Positions 35,494 to 45,774 of a stretch of 61,338 nucleotides of DNA are shown here, in pieces. The DNA lies in NCBI GenBank assembly GCA_022826825.1, contig JAJDUD010000046.1, positions 1 through 61,338 of the forward strand, read 5' to 3'. The notes below the pieces were generated by a model. That model saw only the letters and a program-made list of their open reading frames with translations. It searched no databases and was not told the DNA's origin. The translations under genes were made by a program, and so were the position numbers. Source of the stretch: Acidobacteriota bacterium. Lineage in GTDB: Bacteria > Acidobacteriota > Vicinamibacteria > Marinacidobacterales > Marinacidobacteraceae. How positions within the stretch are numbered: the stretch's first letter is position 1; each line of letters starts with the position of its first letter.

Positions 35494-36030
35494 ATGCGGT
35501 ACTTCGCTTACGGTTCGAACCTGCTGACGCGGCGCCTGCGGCATCCGTCGCGCGCACCCTCCGCGGTTCCCCTCGGAATGGCGTCCGCTCCCGGGTTCGT
35601 CATGCGGTTTCACAAGATCGGAACGGACGGATCCGGGAAGTGCACGCTCATCGCGACCGGGAACGATGCGGACATCGTGTACGGAGTCCTCTACGAGTTC
35701 GCGGATTCGGACCTGCCCGGGCTGGACCGGGAGGAGGGCGTGCACCTGGGCGGCTACGCCCGGCATTCGCTTCGGCTACGGCTTCCGAATGGCGACCCGG
35801 CCGAAGCCATGACCTATATCGCCGGCGAGCGGTACATCGACGCGGCCTGCGTCCCTTTCGATTGGTATCGGGATCTCGTGGTGGCGGGAGCCCGGGAACA
35901 CCGGCTGCCGCCCGCGTACGTCCGGGAACTGGAGCGGACGGCCGCGACGCCCGACCCCGATGCCGCCCGTGCGGCGAGGGCGCGGCGGCTCCTCCCCGGA
36001 CCCTTCCCTACTCCGCCCGCCGGACGCTGA
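35494..36030 (+). CDS. Gamma-glutamylcyclotransferase-like protein
   Basis: 178 aa. The N-terminus MRYFAYGSNLL is the substrate-binding signature of the GGCT/AIG2 family, and LDREEG carries the expected catalytic Glu region. Enzymes of this fold release 5-oxoproline from gamma-glutamyl amines or peptides; the substrate here is not known. Divergent from the antitoxin gene, 61 bases apart, and convergent with the cyclophilin gene, with a 23-base 3' overlap. Confidence 0.85.
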   Translation: MRYFAYGSNLLTRRLRHPSRAPSAVPLGMASAPGFVMRFHKIGTDGSGKCTLIATGNDADIVYGVLYEFADSDLPGLDREEGVHLGGYARHSLRLRLPNGDPAEAMTYIAGERYIDAACVPFDWYRDLVVAGAREHRLPPAYVRELERTAATPDPDAARAARARRLLPGPFPTPPAGR

Positions 36031-36679
36031 CGATCGGCACGGGCTCGTTCAGGATCTGGCCCTGGACGACCTCGCTCGCAGCGGGAGCGTCCGTCGGCAG
36101 CCGGTGGATCTCGTCGAGCACCTCCATGCCCCGGACCACCCGTCCGAACGTCGCGTAACCGAAGCCGTCCCGGGTGGGATCCCCGGCGCCCGTGTCCAGC
36201 ACGAAGTTGTCGCCGACGTTGAAGAAGACCTCGGTGTTCGCGGTGCCGGGTTCGTTGCGGGCGTAGGCGAGCGTCCCGCGCTCGTTCCGGATCCCGATGT
36301 CCTGCGTGAGCTCGTGCGGGACCGGCGGGAACGGCGGCTCCGCCTCGGCCTCCCCGCCGTCCCGGACGAGCATCGGCAGGCTCCGCATCCCGCCCTGCAC
36401 GACGTCGTGCGCATCCCCGTTCGCCGTGTGGGTCGCGCGGTAGAACGTCGCCGCGCCGTCGTAGTGGCCGCCGTCCACGTAGCGCAGGAAGTGCGCGACG
36501 GAGAGCGGCGCCCGCTCGGGATAGAGCTCCACCTCGATCTCGCCGAGCGTGGTCTCGATGACCACGTTCACGATCTCCTCGGCGGCGGGCTCCGCGGGCG
36601 GCGCCTCCGCCGGTTCCTCGGGGGCGCTCGCGCCGCAGCCGGCGAGAAGGGCAGCAAGGAGAAGGGTGGTCTTCGGCAT
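36008..36679 (-). CDS. Cyclophilin-type peptidyl-prolyl isomerase lipoprotein
   Basis: 223 aa. Lipobox LLAGC, Ala/Glu/Pro-rich linker, then a cyclophilin domain: VVIETTLGEIEVELYPERAP, VVQGG, TLAYAR, TEVFFNVGDN and FGRVVRGMEVLDEI. The canonical arginine/phenylalanine pocket is partly changed (FYRATH). It probably assists folding of exported proteins. The start is the ATG at 36679; a Met six codons upstream lacks a signal context. Confidence 0.88.
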   Translation of the reverse strand: MPKTTLLLAALLAGCGASAPEEPAEAPPAEPAAEEIVNVVIETTLGEIEVELYPERAPLSVAHFLRYVDGGHYDGAATFYRATHTANGDAHDVVQGGMRSLPMLVRDGGEAEAEPPFPPVPHELTQDIGIRNERGTLAYARNEPGTANTEVFFNVGDNFVLDTGAGDPTRDGFGYATFGRVVRGMEVLDEIHRLPTDAPAASEVVQGQILNEPVPIVSVRRAE

Positions 36680-36753
36680 GGCGGGCTCCGGCGGCAACGG
36701 CGCGAGGCCGGAGAATACCGGGGACCGCCGAACCGGACCGACGCGACGACGCA

Positions 36754-38934
36754 GTGAAGAAACACCCCGGGCTCCTCCAAGCCGTCGTCCTGATCGGGCT
36801 CGCCCTCACGTCCCCGGCCGCAGCGCAGGACCCGGAAGCGCGGGCGGTCCGCATCGAGACGCCGCCCCGGGTGGACGGGGTGCTCGACGAGCCCTTCTGG
36901 GCCGGGATTCCGCCGATCACAGGGTTCCGGCAGCGCGACCCGGTGGACGGCGCCCCCGCCAGCGAGCGGACGGAGGTGCGGATCGCCTACGACCGGAACG
37001 CGCTCTACTTCGGGTTCACGTTCTTCGATTCCGAGCCCCACCGCATCAACCGGGCGATCCTCGACCGGGGCGGCCGGATCAGCAAGGACGACCGGGTGGT
37101 CATCGCCCTCGACACCTACCTCGACCGCCGGAACGGCTACATCTTCGAGGTCGGCTCGCTCGGCACCCAGGACGACGCCCTGTTCACCGACGAACGCCTC
37201 GAACGCCCCGACTGGAACTGGGACGGGGTCTTCACCACCGAGACCACCGTGAACGCCGAGGGCTGGGTGCTCGAGATGGCGATCCCGTTCACCACCATCC
37301 GCTTCGCCGACGTGGCGGAGCCGGTGATGGGGATCGCCATCCAGCGCTCCATCCGGCGGAAGAACGAGAACGTCTTCTGGCCCCACATCGGCCAGGACTT
37401 CGTGGGGGGCATCGCCCAGGCTTCCCGATTCGCGAGGCTCACCGGCCTCAGGGACATCCGCCGCGGCCACCGCCTCGAGGTGAAGCCCTACGCCTCCCTC
37501 GGCGGCCAGCAGCTCGCCGGAGAGCCCGACGTCGAGCGGCAATCGAAGGCGGGACTGGACCTCAAGTACGGCCTGACCTCCAACCTCACGCTGGACCTCA
37601 CCTGGAACACCGACTTCGCCCAGGTGGAGAGCGACAACGTCCAGATCAACCTCACCCGCTTCGACCTCTTCTTCCCGGAGAAGCGGGAGTTCTTCCTCGA
37701 ACGGGCCGGCCTCTTCGAGTTCGGAACGACCCGGGAGACGGAGGTCTTTTTCAGCCGCCGGGTGGGCCTCGACGGCGACATCCGGGGCGGCGCCCGGCTC
37801 ACCGGACAGGCGGGGCCGATCTCCGTCGGGGCGCTCGCGCTGCGGACCGGGGGGACGCCGGACTCCGGCCCCGCCGCGGACGGCAGCGGCGTTCCGGCGG
37901 CCTGGAACTCGGTCCTCCGCCTGCAGGCGAACCTCCGGGAACGCACCACCGCCGGCGTGATCGCCACGAGTCTCGACCGCGTCGGGGGGCGTTCGAACCG
38001 GGTGGCCGGCGCCGACCTCCACACGCGGTTCTGGAGCAGCTCGTCCTTCCGGGTGTGGGGAGCGCGCCTCTGGGACTCGGCGACGAACGGATCGGGCCCC
38101 GGACAGCAGGCCGCCCGCGCCGAACTGGACCTGGAGAACGACCGCTACGCCCTGAGCGTGGACCGCGTCCACGTCGGCAAGGACTTCGACCCCGCGCTGG
38201 GGTTCGTCCGCCGCCGCGACATGGACGAGTGGCAGCTCTGGGGCGGGTTCCGGCCCCGGTTCGAGCGCAGTGGCTGGGCGCGCCGGTTCTCGGTGTGGGG
38301 CGGCGGGGTCCGCACCCGCGGCACCGGGGGCGAGCTCCAGTCGGAACGGGTCTCCTCGAACGCGGACTTCCTGTTCGAGTCGGGCGAACGCGTCTCCGTC
38401 GTGGTGGACGACCGCTTCGAGCGCCTCCACGGGCCGGCTTCCATCAGCGGACGCCCCCTCCCTCCCGGGGACTACCGCTTCCGGTTCTGGGAGACCTACG
38501 CGAGCACCAACGAGAGCCGGATGTTCTCGATCTCGCTCGAAGGGTCGCGGGGCGAGTTCTGGAGCGGGCGCCGCACCCGCTACGGCGGCCGCGGGGTCGT
38601 CAAGACCGGGCCGCACCTCACGGTCGGCGTCCGGCTCGCCCGCAACGAGGTTTCCCTGCCGGTAGCCGACGGCGACTTCACGACCACCCTGCTCGCGGTC
38701 GATCTCGTGGGCGCGGTCAGCCGCAAGCTCTTCGCCGCCGCCCTCGTGCAGTGGGACAACCTGTCGAAGGAGCTCCAGGCGAACGTCCGGATCGACTGGA
38801 TCCACACCCCGGGGAGCGATCTGTTCCTCGTCCTCGACACGGGGTACATCACCGGCGACAACCTCGACCCACGGTTCGACCCCTGGACCCGGCGGACCGC
38901 GGTCGCCAAGCTGACCTGGCTGAAGGCGTTCTGA
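36754..38934 (+). CDS. CBM9-like / DUF5916 outer-membrane protein, copy 1
   Basis: 726 aa from GTG at 36754. Signal peptide ending PAAAQ, an N-terminal CBM9-like beta-sandwich (IETPPRVDGVLDEPFW... to about 215), then a long DUF5916-type region with alternating amphipathic strands and a terminal aromatic residue (LKAF), which suggests an outer-membrane barrel. Function unknown; such proteins are common in Bacteroidota and Acidobacteriota. It is very similar to the protein encoded at 47191-49362 (for example NLTLDLTWNTDFAQVE is shared) and to fragments at 46180, 49961 and 51155. Confidence 0.88.
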   Translation: MKKHPGLLQAVVLIGLALTSPAAAQDPEARAVRIETPPRVDGVLDEPFWAGIPPITGFRQRDPVDGAPASERTEVRIAYDRNALYFGFTFFDSEPHRINRAILDRGGRISKDDRVVIALDTYLDRRNGYIFEVGSLGTQDDALFTDERLERPDWNWDGVFTTETTVNAEGWVLEMAIPFTTIRFADVAEPVMGIAIQRSIRRKNENVFWPHIGQDFVGGIAQASRFARLTGLRDIRRGHRLEVKPYASLGGQQLAGEPDVERQSKAGLDLKYGLTSNLTLDLTWNTDFAQVESDNVQINLTRFDLFFPEKREFFLERAGLFEFGTTRETEVFFSRRVGLDGDIRGGARLTGQAGPISVGALALRTGGTPDSGPAADGSGVPAAWNSVLRLQANLRERTTAGVIATSLDRVGGRSNRVAGADLHTRFWSSSSFRVWGARLWDSATNGSGPGQQAARAELDLENDRYALSVDRVHVGKDFDPALGFVRRRDMDEWQLWGGFRPRFERSGWARRFSVWGGGVRTRGTGGELQSERVSSNADFLFESGERVSVVVDDRFERLHGPASISGRPLPPGDYRFRFWETYASTNESRMFSISLEGSRGEFWSGRRTRYGGRGVVKTGPHLTVGVRLARNEVSLPVADGDFTTTLLAVDLVGAVSRKLFAAALVQWDNLSKELQANVRIDWIHTPGSDLFLVLDTGYITGDNLDPRFDPWTRRTAVAKLTWLKAF

Positions 38935-39244
38935 GCGGCCCGGCGGCGCGTCGGGTGTCCGGCGACGCGCCTCCACGAGCGCGAACGTGCTGCCGGAACC
39001 GGACGAGCGACGATTCGCCGGCATCCGGCATGGCATTGCGCACGTATCGCGCGATGGCGTCGATCCGTCATGAATGTGTCGCTATTCGTGCCGTTGCAGT
39101 CAAGCAGCAGTGATGGGGTGTCGCTTAGACTGTGCGTTGGGGCGCCGGAACGCTTCGCCGTTTCCCGAAACCGCAAGCCGCTGGCGGTTCCAGCGGGTCG
39201 CAAGGCCCCCCGGCGCGCGTAGCCGATTCCAGTACCTCCCCGCG
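38935..39244. other. Gap before the export cassette
   Basis: 310 bases without a convincing gene. A 27-codon frame at 39030-39113 has no ribosome site. Relatively AT-rich near 39050-39135, where a promoter for the cassette would be expected; I cannot assign -35/-10 boxes. Confidence 0.4.
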
Positions 39245-40477
39245 ATGCCACGCCCCCCGCACAGCCTGGGCGCACCGGAGCATCTCGACCGCGCGCTCTA
39301 CGTCACCACGCCCAAGGGATGGCTCGCGCTCGTGACGCTCCTGGCGCTGCTGGGCGCGGTCATGGCCTGGGCCGTCCTGGGCGAGGTCACCACCTACGTG
39401 CAGGGCGAGGGGATCCTGATGAGCCGCGGGGGCGCGGTGTTCGATGCGGCGTCGCCGTCCGGCGGCCGGCTCGCGCGGCTCGTTCCCGCCCTCGGCGACC
39501 GGGTGGCGGCGGGAGACATCGTCGCGGAGATCGAGGACCCGGAGACGACGCAGCGGCACGCCAACGCGCTGGCGCTGGTTGGGGAGCGGACCCGGACGCT
39601 GCGCAGCCGCGAAGCCGATGCGCGCGAGGAGAACGCCCTGCTCGACCGGCACGTCGCGGAGCAGCGCGCCAACCTCGACGTGCTGGAACGCACCGGCCGG
39701 GAACTGATCGAGACCGCCGGGGCGCGGCTCCGCGGGAACCTGGCCCTCTTTGAGGACGGTCTTGTGCCCCGGACCGAGATCGAGGAGAACGAGGAGGCGG
39801 TGGAGTCGGCCCGGCGCAACCTGTTCGAGGTCATGCGCCGGCGTGACGACCTCGCCTCCGAAGCGGTGCGGCGGCGGAGCGACCTCCGCATCCGCGTGGA
39901 CGAAGCGGGCGCCGAACTCCTCGAAGCCCGCCGGGAGGTCAACGAGATCGAGACGCTCATCGAGACCTGGCGCATCCGCGCCCCGGTCGCGGGCCGCGTC
40001 ACCGAGATCAAGGCGCAGGTCGGAGCCGTCCTCCAGCCCGGCGAGTCCGTGCTCGGCATCCAGACCGGCGACGAGGGCCTCGACGTGCTGATCTACGTTT
40101 CGCCGGCCGACGGCAAGCGCGTCGAGCCGGGGATGCCGGCCCGGGTGTCTCCCAACACGGTGCGGCACGTGGAATACGGCTACCTGACCGGGGCCGTGGA
40201 GAGTCGCTCCGCGTTTCCCGTCAGCCTCGAGAGCATGACCGCCGTGCTGCAGAACCAGGCTCTCGCCGAGGCGTTTTCGGTCCGCGGAACGCCCTACTCC
40301 GGCCGCATCGCGCTGGACTCCGATGCGGGCACCGCGAGCGGTTTCGCCTGGACCTCCGCCAAGGGAGCCGAGGTGGAGGTCACCGCCGGCACGCTGGCGC
40401 GGGTCGAGATCGAAGTGGACCGGCAGCCGCCGATCACCCTGCTCATCCCGCTGATCAAGGAGGGGCTCGGCTATTGA
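39245..40477 (+). CDS. NHLM-type secretion protein, HlyD-like adaptor
   Basis: 410 aa. One N-terminal membrane helix (GWLALVTLLALLGAVMAWAVLG), a lipoyl/barrel half, a long alpha-helical hairpin (about 110-245, coiled coil) and the second half with APVAGRVTEIKAQVG. This is the periplasmic adaptor architecture of the NHLM bacteriocin-system secretion proteins. The start is ATG at 39245; upstream in-frame codons have no support. The stop overlaps the next start (TTGA). It would link the inner-membrane exporters to the periplasm or an outer-membrane channel; no TolC-like gene is in the window. Confidence 0.9.
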   Translation: MPRPPHSLGAPEHLDRALYVTTPKGWLALVTLLALLGAVMAWAVLGEVTTYVQGEGILMSRGGAVFDAASPSGGRLARLVPALGDRVAAGDIVAEIEDPETTQRHANALALVGERTRTLRSREADAREENALLDRHVAEQRANLDVLERTGRELIETAGARLRGNLALFEDGLVPRTEIEENEEAVESARRNLFEVMRRRDDLASEAVRRRSDLRIRVDEAGAELLEARREVNEIETLIETWRIRAPVAGRVTEIKAQVGAVLQPGESVLGIQTGDEGLDVLIYVSPADGKRVEPGMPARVSPNTVRHVEYGYLTGAVESRSAFPVSLESMTAVLQNQALAEAFSVRGTPYSGRIALDSDAGTASGFAWTSAKGAEVEVTAGTLARVEIEVDRQPPITLLIPLIKEGLGY

Positions 40478-42669
40478 GTCCGGAGCCGGACCTGGTACCG
40501 AACCTGAAGCCCCGGAGGGGCGGGCGGCGGGCAGCACCGACGGTGCTGCAGATGGAGACCACCGAGTGCGCCGCCGCCTGCCTCGGCATGATCCTCGCCC
40601 ACCACGGCCGCTGGGTTTCGCTCGAGGAGCTGCGCGTCGGCTGCGGCGTGTCGCGCGACGGCGCGAACGCGGCCAACATGCTCCGCGCCGCGCGCGAATA
40701 CGGGCTGATCGCGCGCGGTTTCCGCTGCACGCGGGAGTACCTGTTCGGCGTCCCGTTTCCGATGGTCCTCTTCTGGGAGTCCAACCATTTCGTCGTGCTC
40801 GAAGGGATCCGGGGCAAGTGGTTCTACGTCAACGACCCGGGGCACGGACCGCGCCGCCTCACCCGGGAGGAGTTCGAGGAGAGCTACTCGGGCGTCTGCT
40901 TCGGCTTCCAGCGCGGCGCGGAGTTCCGCCGCGGCGGCGCGAAGCCGAGCATCCGCCGCGGACTCGGCAAACGCTTCGGCCACGCCCGCGGGGCGCTCGC
41001 CTTCGCCATCCTGGCCACGCTCGCCCTGCTCATCCCGGGCCTCGCCGTCCCCACGATGATCAAGACGTTCGTGGACGACGTGCTGATCGGCGGCAACGGC
41101 GACTGGGTGAACGCGCTGCTGGGCGGGCTGGCGCTGGCGGCGGTCGCGCAGGGCGCGCTGATCTGGCTCCAGCGCGTCTTTCTGGCCCGGATGGAGGCCA
41201 AGCTCGCCATCGTCATGACCTCGGGTTTCTTCTGGCACCTGGTCACGCTGCCCATGTCGTTTTTCAGCCAGCGCTACGCGGGGGACCTGGTCAGCCGGGT
41301 GGCGTCGAACGACCGGGTCGCCCGGCTGCTCTCGGACCAGCTCGCGGTGAACGCCATCAACACGCTGGCGATGGGCGCGTACGCGGCGGTGATGGCGTCC
41401 TACGACCTCCCGCTGACGCTGGTCACCGTCGCCATCGTCGCCACCAATCTGATGGTGCTGCGGCTCGCCTCCCGCGCCCGCGACGACGCGAACCGCCGCC
41501 TGCTCAAGGAGCAGGGCAAGCTCGTCGGGACCTCCGTCAACGGCATCCAGATGATCGAGACGCTCAAGGCCGGCGGGACGGAGGGCGACTTCTTCGCCCG
41601 CTGGTCCGGCATGCACGCCAACGCCCTGGGCGCCCAGCAGCGGCTGGCGTTCGTGTCCATGATGGCGAGCGTCGCTCCACCGCTGCTCTTCGTCCTCGGC
41701 GTCGTCGCCGTGCTCGGGCTGGGGGGTCTGCGCGTCCTTGACGGCACCCTGACCATCGGCGGGCTGGACGCCTTCCAGAGCCTGGCGCAGAGCTTCGCGG
41801 CGCCCGTGAACGGCCTGGTGCGGTTCGGCGCCTCGCTCCAGACCGTCCGGGGCGACCTCGCCCGGCTCGACGACGTCCTGCAGTACGCGCCGGACGAGCG
41901 CGCGGAACGCGTCCTCGCGGCGCCCACCGCGGAGCACCGGGCGCCCGCGCCGCGCGGCGCGGTGGCGCTGGACGGCGTCACCTACGGATACAACATCAAG
42001 GAGGCGCCGTTGATCGAGGACTTCTCGCTCTCGATCCGTCCGGGCCAGCGGGTGGCGCTGGTGGGCGGCTCCGGGAGCGGCAAGTCCACCGTGGCCCGGC
42101 TGATCTGCGGGTTGTTGACGCCATGGTCGGGCAGCGTGCGGATCGACGGACAGGACATCGCCGGCATCTCGCCGGCGCGGTTCGCCGAGACCGTGGCCCA
42201 CGTGGACCAGGAACTCGTGCTGTTCGAGGGCACGGTGCGCGACAACGTCGCGCTCTGGGAACCCACGGTGGCGGAGCGCGACGGCATCCGGGCGCTGCGC
42301 GACGCCGCGATCCACGACGTCGTCGCCGGGCGGCCGGGCAAGTACGACGCCGCCGTGGAAGAGGGCGGGCGCAACTTCAGCGGCGGCGAGCGCCAGCGCC
42401 TGGAGATCGCCCGGGCGCTCGCCCGCAATCCCGCGGTGCTGGTCCTGGACGAGGCGACCGCAGCGCTCGATCCGGTCACGGAACTCGCCATCGACGACCG
42501 GCTGCGCCAGCGCGGCTGCACCTGCCTGATCGTCGCGCACCGGCTCAGCACCATCCGCGACGCGGACGAGATCATCGTGCTGGAAGGCGGCGCCATCGTC
42601 CAGCGCGGCGCGCACGAGACCCTGATGGCCGAGCCCGGGTTGTACCGCAGCCTGGTGACGACGGGCTGA
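40474..42669 (+). CDS. NHLM-type peptidase-containing ABC exporter
   Basis: 731 aa from TTG at 40474. N-terminal C39 peptidase with Gln26, catalytic Cys32 (METTECAAACL), His105 (SNHFVVLEG) and Asp121 (NDPGHG). Six membrane helices follow (about 165-455), then an ABC ATPase: Walker A GGSGSGKST near 530, signature FSGGERQRLEIARA, Walker B VLVLDEATAALDP and the H-loop. It cuts double-glycine leaders and exports the peptide. The only candidate substrate nearby is the 63-residue peptide at 45775. Confidence 0.93.
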   Translation: MSPEPDLVPNLKPRRGGRRAAPTVLQMETTECAAACLGMILAHHGRWVSLEELRVGCGVSRDGANAANMLRAAREYGLIARGFRCTREYLFGVPFPMVLFWESNHFVVLEGIRGKWFYVNDPGHGPRRLTREEFEESYSGVCFGFQRGAEFRRGGAKPSIRRGLGKRFGHARGALAFAILATLALLIPGLAVPTMIKTFVDDVLIGGNGDWVNALLGGLALAAVAQGALIWLQRVFLARMEAKLAIVMTSGFFWHLVTLPMSFFSQRYAGDLVSRVASNDRVARLLSDQLAVNAINTLAMGAYAAVMASYDLPLTLVTVAIVATNLMVLRLASRARDDANRRLLKEQGKLVGTSVNGIQMIETLKAGGTEGDFFARWSGMHANALGAQQRLAFVSMMASVAPPLLFVLGVVAVLGLGGLRVLDGTLTIGGLDAFQSLAQSFAAPVNGLVRFGASLQTVRGDLARLDDVLQYAPDERAERVLAAPTAEHRAPAPRGAVALDGVTYGYNIKEAPLIEDFSLSIRPGQRVALVGGSGSGKSTVARLICGLLTPWSGSVRIDGQDIAGISPARFAETVAHVDQELVLFEGTVRDNVALWEPTVAERDGIRALRDAAIHDVVAGRPGKYDAAVEEGGRNFSGGERQRLEIARALARNPAVLVLDEATAALDPVTELAIDDRLRQRGCTCLIVAHRLSTIRDADEIIVLEGGAIVQRGAHETLMAEPGLYRSLVTTG

Positions 42670-42672
42670 CCG

Positions 42673-45618
42673 GTGGCGGAATCCCCGATCCTCGAACGGC
42701 TCCGCGGCGAGCGGATCGTCACCGACGCGGCCCGGCCGTTCCTGATGGACGATCCCGAGCGCGTTTACCTTGTCGAGGAGGGCCACCTCGACGTTTTCGC
42801 CGTCGAGCTGCGGGGAAACGAACCGGTGAACCGGCGGCGCTTCGTCGCGCGGGTCCCCGCGGGCGCGATGGCCTTCGGCAGCGACCGGGTGCCGGACCCG
42901 AACCAGCCCGAACGCGTGTTCGGTTTCCTCGCGGTGCCTGCCCTCGACACCGTGCTGATCGCCGGGGAACGGTCCGGCGTCGCCGGCGAGACCTTCGATC
43001 TGGCCGCCACCACCTGGATCGACGACTGGGTCGCGCGGCTCTCGGAGTTTCCCGTGCGCGACCGCTCGGTCCCCCGTAACGCCCGGCTGCTCGACGCCGA
43101 CCCGGATGTCGGGGTTCCGGCGGGCGCCGTGCTGAGCGCGCGGCACCTGGATGTCGTGTGGGTGTCCGCGAAGACGGCGGTGCGCCTGCTCGGACGCCGC
43201 GATCTGGTCGCCGCTGCCGGCGAACCCCTGTTCCCCGTCACCGAGCGGACCTGGTTCGAGGTGGACACGGACACCGAGGTGAGCGCGGTGTACACCCCGA
43301 CCGCGTTGGTGAACGGCCGGCTCTGGCCGGCGTTCGGGCGGTTCGGCGCCTGGATCCTGGAATACGCGATCCTCGCGGAGGCGGAGGCCGGGGTCGCGCT
43401 GGAGTCGCACCGCCGGCGCGCCGCGGGAGCCCGACGGACCGCCGTCGCCGGCGCCCTCGGCGCCCTCGGCGAGGTGCTCGGCTTTTCCAAAGCCGCCGCC
43501 GGCGCCGCGCCGGCGGATTCGTCCCCGCTGCTCGCCGCGGTGCGGCTGGTCGCCCGGTCGTGCGGCGTGTCCGCGGCGGTGCGGGAGCGGCCGGAGGAGC
43601 GGACCCCCGCGGGTGCGCTCTCCGAACCGGCCGCCGTGGTGGAGAGGCTGGCGCGCCGCGCCGGGATCCGCACCCGTCGCCTGGCGCTGGGGCCCGGCTG
43701 GTGGAAGCGCGACGGTCCGTCCTTCGTCGGCTTCGGCGCCGCGGACCGGCGGCCGGTCGGCGTGCTGTCGAGCGGGCGCGGGGGCTACCGGGCCGTGGAC
43801 CCGGAATCGGGAGCGGAATCCGCACTGGACCGCCGGAGCGCCGCCGAAATCGCGCCGGAGGGGGTGGCGTTCTACCCGCCCCTGCGGGACGACGTGAAGA
43901 ACGCGGCGGCCACGGCGCGCTTCGCGCTGCACGGGCGCGGGCGGGACTTCCGCACCCTGCTGGCGGTGGGAGCGCTCGGAGGACTCGCGGCCCTGCTGAT
44001 TCCGGTCCTGACCGGGCAGGTGCTGGCGGAGTTCATCCCGCGGGCGAACACGCCGGCGTGGGGCGCCGCGCTGATCGCCCTGCTGCTGCTCGCGGTTGGC
44101 AACGCGGTCTTCTTCGTCGTCCGCGGCGTGGCGCTGCTGCGGATCGAGGGCCGCGTTGACGAACGCCTGCAGGCGGCCGTCTGGAGCCGGTTGATCGCCC
44201 TCCCGGCGCCGTTCTTCCGGCGCTTCACCGCGGGCGACCTCGCCGCCCGCGCGGGCGGCGTGAGCGCGGCGCGGCAGATGCTGACGGGGACCGCCGTGCA
44301 GGCGGCGCTGAGTGGTCTCTTCTCGGTGTTCAGCCTCGCCCTGTTGTTCTACTACCACTGGCCGCTGGCGCTCATCGTGTGCGGCCTGCTGTCCGTGATG
44401 GCGGCGGCGACCTGCCTGTTCTCCTATGGCCAGGTTCGCCACCACCGCGAGGTGGTCCGGCTGCAGGGCGCCATTGACGGATTCGTTCTCCAGATGATCG
44501 ACGGCGTCGCCAAGCTGCGGGTGGCGAACGCGGAGAGCCACGCGCTCGCCCGCTGGGCGCACCGGTTCTCCTCCCAGAAGCGGGCCGCGCTGCGGGCCCG
44601 GCACTGGGCCGCGGGCCAGCACGCGGTCACCGCCATGTTCCCGCCGCTGGCGCTGGCCGCCATCTACGGGATCGTCCATTACGCCGGCCCCGACGGCGGA
44701 ACGCAGCCGGCGATGGACCTCGCGGCCTTCCTCTCGTTCAACACCGCGTTCGGACAGCTCACGGCGGCGGTCCACAGCCTGACGATCACGCTGACCTCCG
44801 CGCTCGGCGTGGTTCCGTTGCTCGAGCGCGTCAAACCGCTGGTGGAGGAACGCCCGGAGCTGCTGAGCGCCGGCATGGACCCGGGGGACCTGCGGGGCGA
44901 CATCGAGTTCTCGCACGTGACCTTCCGCTACGGGGCGAGGACGCCGAATGCCGTCGAGAACCTGTCGTTCCACATCCGGCAGGGAGAGTACGTGGCGTTC
45001 GTCGGACCCTCCGGCTGCGGGAAATCAACGATCTACCGCCTCCTGCTGGGTCTCGAACAGGCCACCTCGGGCACGGTCTTCCTGGACGGACACGACCTGT
45101 CGGGGCTCGACATGGTCGCGGTGCGGCAGCGCCTGGGGGTGGTCCTGCAACACGGCCGGCTCGTTCCCGGCAGCATCTACGAGAACATCGCGGGCATGTC
45201 GCCGCTCAGCGTCGACGACGCCTGGGCGGCCGCGCGCGCGGCAGCGCTCGAGGAAGACATCCGCGCGATGCCGATGGACATGCGCACGCTCCTGCCGGCC
45301 GACGGGGCGGGACTCTCCGCCGGGCAGAAGCAGCGGCTGCTCATCGCCCGCGCCTTCGCCCGCAAGCCGCGCGTCCTGCTGTTCGACGAGGCCACGAGCG
45401 CCCTCGACAACCGCGCCCAGGCGATCGTGCAGGCGACGATGACGCGGGTCAACGCGACCCGTGTCGTCATCGCCCACCGGCTGAGCTCGATCCGCGACGT
45501 GGACCGGATCTACGTGCTCGACGGCGGGCGCATCGTGGAGACCGGCGCCTACGACGACCTCATCGAGCGCGGCGGAATGTTCGCCACGCTGGCCCGCCGC
45601 CAACTGGCCGAGACGTAG
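42673..45618 (+). CDS. NHLM-type second ABC exporter
   Basis: 981 aa from GTG at 42673, three bases after the previous stop. A large N-terminal region (about 430 residues, no catalytic C39 cysteine motif; the first part looks like a cupin/cyclic-nucleotide-type sandwich) precedes six membrane helices and an ABC domain: GPSGCGKST near 778, a variant signature LSAGQKQRLLIARA, and Walker B VLLFDEATSALD. This matches the peptidase-less partner of NHLM systems. It probably pairs with the exporter upstream. Confidence 0.92.
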   Translation: MAESPILERLRGERIVTDAARPFLMDDPERVYLVEEGHLDVFAVELRGNEPVNRRRFVARVPAGAMAFGSDRVPDPNQPERVFGFLAVPALDTVLIAGERSGVAGETFDLAATTWIDDWVARLSEFPVRDRSVPRNARLLDADPDVGVPAGAVLSARHLDVVWVSAKTAVRLLGRRDLVAAAGEPLFPVTERTWFEVDTDTEVSAVYTPTALVNGRLWPAFGRFGAWILEYAILAEAEAGVALESHRRRAAGARRTAVAGALGALGEVLGFSKAAAGAAPADSSPLLAAVRLVARSCGVSAAVRERPEERTPAGALSEPAAVVERLARRAGIRTRRLALGPGWWKRDGPSFVGFGAADRRPVGVLSSGRGGYRAVDPESGAESALDRRSAAEIAPEGVAFYPPLRDDVKNAAATARFALHGRGRDFRTLLAVGALGGLAALLIPVLTGQVLAEFIPRANTPAWGAALIALLLLAVGNAVFFVVRGVALLRIEGRVDERLQAAVWSRLIALPAPFFRRFTAGDLAARAGGVSAARQMLTGTAVQAALSGLFSVFSLALLFYYHWPLALIVCGLLSVMAAATCLFSYGQVRHHREVVRLQGAIDGFVLQMIDGVAKLRVANAESHALARWAHRFSSQKRAALRARHWAAGQHAVTAMFPPLALAAIYGIVHYAGPDGGTQPAMDLAAFLSFNTAFGQLTAAVHSLTITLTSALGVVPLLERVKPLVEERPELLSAGMDPGDLRGDIEFSHVTFRYGARTPNAVENLSFHIRQGEYVAFVGPSGCGKSTIYRLLLGLEQATSGTVFLDGHDLSGLDMVAVRQRLGVVLQHGRLVPGSIYENIAGMSPLSVDDAWAAARAAALEEDIRAMPMDMRTLLPADGAGLSAGQKQRLLIARAFARKPRVLLFDEATSALDNRAQAIVQATMTRVNATRVVIAHRLSSIRDVDRIYVLDGGRIVETGAYDDLIERGGMFATLARRQLAET

Positions 45619-45774
45619 GGGGCGGCGCCCCACCGCCGGGCGGGAACCGGAGTGGCCCGATGCTCCCCGTGAGGGGCCGGGCGGCGCGATCACGGCGGGA
45701 TGCAACGCCGCGCGCGCTGACGGTTCGCATTACACTTTGGTACGAATCTCGTTTACTCGATAGGAGGCAACGCG

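Noticed and set aside
36549..39113. Very long second frame across DUF5916 copy 1
   Set aside because: Arg/Pro/Gly-rich shadow of the true frame; no motif and no consistent start.
39030..39113. 27-codon frame before the adaptor gene as a second precursor peptide
   Set aside because: No ribosome site, no double-glycine motif, basic composition unlike a leader.
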